Positions 61,418 to 64,000 of a stretch of DNA of 64,000 nt are shown here, piece after piece. Source of the DNA: Oceaniglobus trochenteri. Lineage in GTDB: Bacteria; Pseudomonadota; Alphaproteobacteria; Rhodobacterales; Rhodobacteraceae. The DNA is taken from positions 1 to 64,000 of the forward strand of contig NZ_JACNMM010000018.1 in the NCBI RefSeq assembly GCF_020529025.1, given 5' to 3'. Position numbers and translations under genes: made by a program. The notes under the pieces were generated by a model, which was given only the letters and a program-made list of their open reading frames with translations, searched no databases and was not told the origin of the DNA. The number at the start of each line of letters is the position of its first letter. Within the stretch, counting starts at the first letter, position 1.

Positions 61418-63121
61418 ATGCGACAAGACGATCTCATCTCTTTGTTCAACGCGATCCAGACGGGCAACACGCAAAAGACCGTGTCCGAAATACAGCGCCT
61501 GTCGACCTATCGCAGGAAGATCGTCCTGAGCCGCGATTTCTGCACGGCCCTGCTTGACCCGCTGGCATCGGACGGGGCCGACCTGAGCCAGGGGCTGATG
61601 CTTGCCGCGCTGCTGCAGCGCCAGGACACGAACAAGTTTCACCCGATGAACCATTTCCTGAAGGCCGCCCGCACGGCCCAGAAGGATGCAAGGCCCATCG
61701 ACAACTTCTTCAGGATGCACCTGCGGTTCTCGATCATGCGCCGCAAGAAGGATTTCGTGTTCCACGAAGAGCTGAACAGGAACACCTATCCCCACGAACT
61801 GGCGAACGTCCAACTGATCCAGCGCCGTATCGGCACCTGGCAGCGCCCCGGCAATGCCCCGGAAGAAGGCGTGAAGACCATCGTGTTCTGTGCCTCCTTC
61901 CTGCCCGAAAGCCAGTACATCAAGCATGCCCAGCTGATCATCGACAACATGGTGTTTCTCAGCGCCTACCGGAAGGATTTGCGCTGCGTGCTGGTGCTGA
62001 CCCGGGAAACCGTGTTCGACGACGAAGTGTTCAGCCACTTCGCCAGGGAAAGCGACAACATCGAGGTTCTTCAGGAGAAGCTCGACGTGGCGAATGCGCG
62101 CCACGGGATCGACCTCGGCCTGGTCGCCGTCGACGAGACCCTGGACAGCTTTGCCAGGTTCCAGGCCGCCACCCGGATCATCCGCGACATCGACCCCTAT
62201 GCCATCTTCTACGCGGGGGGGTATTGCAAATGCGAGAGCTTCTTCGTCTCGAGCTATCTGCGCGATGCCGTTCCCTCGGTGTTCCTGGCGACCTCGGCCA
62301 GCAACACGGTCGCCCCGCAATATACCGCGGTCTTCTCCAAGGACGACAAGAACCCGCTGCCCGGCGCCGAGGGCAAGATCAAGCTGGTTCCCAGCGCCTC
62401 CTTCGAAGGATTCCAGCTGGACACCGACCCCGGAGACGATGATTTCATCCAGAAGCACGCCGGCAAGAAGATCATCTTCAGCGCCCTCAGCAACGAGCGT
62501 ATCCACAACGCCCTTTCCGCCTGCGACGATGATTTCTTCGTCCAGCTCAAGGCCTTCCTGGAAGGCAACCCCGATGCGCTGTGGGTGATTGCCGGCGTCA
62601 AGAACGTGGGCCAGGTCGAAAACCTGAACCCCACCTTCGCCGCCCTCGTGAAACAGGGGCGGATCGTGGTCAAGGGCCTGATCCGGAACTTCGGGCATTA
62701 CCTGACCGCGGCGCGCGTCTTCGTCAGCCTGCCCAACAGCGTGGGCGGCGGATTTTCCGGGTTTTCCGCCACCTACAGCGAGATTCCGACGGTCTATTGC
62801 CTCAGGTCCGACCTGCCCGGCCTGTTCCACCTGCCGGACCTGGGCTTTGACGATACCGATTACACCGGGTTCTTCGCCGCCATCGACGGGCTGCTGAACG
62901 ATCCCGAACGCTATGAGGCCGCGCGCCAGCGGCTGCGCGAGATCAAGGGCGCCTTCAGCCTGGAAAGCGTGGGGGGCAAGCGGTTCGAGGCGCTGGAGCA
63001 GGTCGTCGCCGATTTCCACGCCCCCCCGGCCGGGGAGATTGCGCAGGACGGCGACGAACCGCGCCAGGGTGCGGACGGCGACGAACCCGCCCCACAGCGG
63101 AATGTCTCGCAACCGTCGTGA
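61418..63121 (+). CDS. Probable GT-B-fold glycosyltransferase, unassigned family
   Basis: About 567 residues from ATG 61418 (aagg eight bases upstream); TTG 61391 would add nine. Residues 1-150 are helical. After VKTIVFCASFLPESQYIKHA, the protein shows two Rossmann-like halves; the second contains KIIFSALSNERIHNALS, DALWVIAGVKN, RIVVKGLIRNFGHYLTAARV and SVGGGFSGFSATYSEIPTVY. That resembles the donor half of GT-B enzymes such as O-GlcNAc-transferase-like proteins, but I cannot assign a family. It lies 181 bp after the aminotransferase and 67 bp before the ATP-grasp gene, and may transfer the aminosugar. Confidence 0.55.
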   Translation: MRQDDLISLFNAIQTGNTQKTVSEIQRLSTYRRKIVLSRDFCTALLDPLASDGADLSQGLMLAALLQRQDTNKFHPMNHFLKAARTAQKDARPIDNFFRMHLRFSIMRRKKDFVFHEELNRNTYPHELANVQLIQRRIGTWQRPGNAPEEGVKTIVFCASFLPESQYIKHAQLIIDNMVFLSAYRKDLRCVLVLTRETVFDDEVFSHFARESDNIEVLQEKLDVANARHGIDLGLVAVDETLDSFARFQAATRIIRDIDPYAIFYAGGYCKCESFFVSSYLRDAVPSVFLATSASNTVAPQYTAVFSKDDKNPLPGAEGKIKLVPSASFEGFQLDTDPGDDDFIQKHAGKKIIFSALSNERIHNALSACDDDFFVQLKAFLEGNPDALWVIAGVKNVGQVENLNPTFAALVKQGRIVVKGLIRNFGHYLTAARVFVSLPNSVGGGFSGFSATYSEIPTVYCLRSDLPGLFHLPDLGFDDTDYTGFFAAIDGLLNDPERYEAARQRLREIKGAFSLESVGGKRFEALEQVVADFHAPPAGEIAQDGDEPRQGADGDEPAPQRNVSQPS

Positions 63122-63188
63122 AACGGCTCGACGCAACCGGCCGGATCGTCGAACATGGACGTTCAGGCCCTCATACGGGATACGAAAC

Positions 63189-64000
63189 ATGAAACATGCG
63201 GTCGTCCTTGGCGCCGGGGTTTACCAGCTTCCCCTTTTCCCCAAGCTTGCGGCACGGGGATATCATGTGACGACCATTTCACGGGATGGCGATTACCCCG
63301 GGTTCGACCGGGCCGATTCCGTGTTCAAGTGCGACATCGTCGATCGCGAGGCCATTCTCGAGTATTGCCGGTCCCACGGGGTCGACATGATCGTGACCAC
63401 CGGGTCGGATGTGGGGCTTCCCTCGATCGGGCTGGTGAACGACCGGCTGGGCCTGCCGGGCATCGGGTTCGATTCCGCGAAGTGGTCTTCGTCCAAGCAG
63501 AAGATGAAGGACCGCTTCGTCGCCTACGAGGTGCGCGCCGCCCGGCAGCGCCGGCTGGCCGATTACATGGAGGCCACCCCCTTCCGCCCCTTCGTGGCCA
63601 AGCTGGACGTCTCTTCGGGAAGTGCCGGGGTCTTCATCATCCGTGAGCCGGAGGATTTCGCCGCCTTCGGCCTTGCGGACAAGCCTGACCTGATCCTCGA
63701 GGATTACATCGCCGGGCTCGAGTTCGGGGCCCAGGTGGTGATCACCGACCGGGTCGAACGGATCTACATCCACACCGACGAAACCTATATGGGGTCGGCC
63801 CCCGTCCCGGTGGGGCACGGATCGCATTTCGCGGACCTGCCCTTCGACACCGCCGACCTGATCGAACAGGTCGAACGCTCTCAGCGGGCGCTCGACATGA
63901 AGGACTGCATCGCCAACTACGATTTCATCCTGAACGAGGACGGCTGCCACATCCTGGAGGTGGGCGCGCGGCTGGGGGCGACGGGACTGGCCGAACTGAT
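63189..64000 (+). CDS. ATP-grasp enzyme (3' end outside window)
   Basis: Starts at ATG 63189; 270 residues are visible before the window ends. The N-terminus VVLGAGVYQLPLFPKLAARG is a pre-ATP-grasp fold as in carbamoyl-phosphate-synthase-like proteins. The central part has FVAKLDVSSGSAGVFIIR (ATP-binding strand), ILEDYIAGLEFGAQVVI and a metal/ATP site FILNEDGCHILEVGARLG. It should join a carboxylate to an amine using ATP. After a WecE-type aminotransferase, acylation of the aminosugar or addition of an amino acid is a reasonable guess. The substrate is unknown. Confidence 0.75.
   Translation, partial: MKHAVVLGAGVYQLPLFPKLAARGYHVTTISRDGDYPGFDRADSVFKCDIVDREAILEYCRSHGVDMIVTTGSDVGLPSIGLVNDRLGLPGIGFDSAKWSSSKQKMKDRFVAYEVRAARQRRLADYMEATPFRPFVAKLDVSSGSAGVFIIREPEDFAAFGLADKPDLILEDYIAGLEFGAQVVITDRVERIYIHTDETYMGSAPVPVGHGSHFADLPFDTADLIEQVERSQRALDMKDCIANYDFILNEDGCHILEVGARLGATGLAEL

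Noticed and set aside
1-64000. tRNA, rRNA or riboswitch genes
   Set aside because: No cloverleaf, conserved rRNA segment or known riboswitch core was recognised by eye; a covariance-model search would be needed to exclude short RNAs.

Overview
The window is GC-rich DNA with densely packed, often overlapping genes and a protein repertoire that points to a marine Rhodobacteraceae (roseobacter-type) alphaproteobacterium. A divergent replication initiator/ParA-ParB module at 16.5-20.5 kb, with an AT-rich stretch and iteron-like repeats between the arms, shows that this is part of a plasmid or chromid. The replicase looks like the RPA (RepA-type) family. It is followed immediately by an intact rmlC-rmlB-rmlD-rmlA operon. 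That arrangement matches the RepA-I 'biofilm plasmids' with a rhamnose operon known from roseobacters (family knowledge plus inference; no database search was possible).

Layout. 1-8.5 kb: end of a repetitive coiled-coil protein, two sulfotransferases and three glycosyltransferases. 8.6-15.3 kb: a KpsE/KpsM/KpsT-type capsule exporter whose ATPase carries a C-terminal sulfotransferase-like domain, plus UDP-glucose dehydrogenase and a ManC-type GDP-mannose enzyme. 15.3-20.5 kb: a DUF2793 protein, parB, parA, the putative origin and the replicase. 20.5-24 kb: the dTDP-L-rhamnose operon. 24-34.5 kb: three more sulfotransferases, an asparagine-synthase-like protein, two large glycosyltransferases and a GSCFA protein. 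34.7-41.6 kb: a 2305-residue RTX/beta-helix protein. 41.7-43.2 kb: UDP-glucuronate 4-epimerase behind a perfect CtrA-type box, next to a 243-bp IS30-like mini-element. 43.2-51.2 kb: a cellulose operon (BcsN-like lipoprotein, bcsA, bcsB, bcsZ, TPR protein). 51.7-52.6 kb: a divergent diguanylate cyclase. 52.7-59.8 kb: three more RTX proteins. 60.1-64 kb: a WecE-type aminotransferase, a probable GT-B protein and an ATP-grasp enzyme cut by the window end.

How it fits together. The encoded precursors are dTDP-rhamnose, GDP-mannose, UDP-glucuronate, UDP-galacturonate and probably a dTDP-4-amino-sugar. Several glycosyltransferases could assemble them, up to six sulfotransferase domains could sulfate the product, and an ABC exporter could move it out. 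Cellulose synthase (with a PilZ c-di-GMP site) beside a GGDEF cyclase, and four RTX proteins with type-I-secretion-like C-termini, suggest a surface-attachment plasmid making a sulfated acidic polysaccharide, cellulose and secreted matrix proteins. KpsC/KpsS/KpsD-type partners, a type I secretion system and PAPS synthesis genes are not in the window.

The most unusual items are the KpsT-sulfotransferase fusion with a degenerate PAPS loop, the set of six sulfotransferase domains, the RTX/beta-helix giant, the re-used RTX C-terminal cassette, the helix-turn-helix-only IS30 mini-element beside a CtrA box, and the 16-bp triplicated repeat in the bcs/cyclase promoter.
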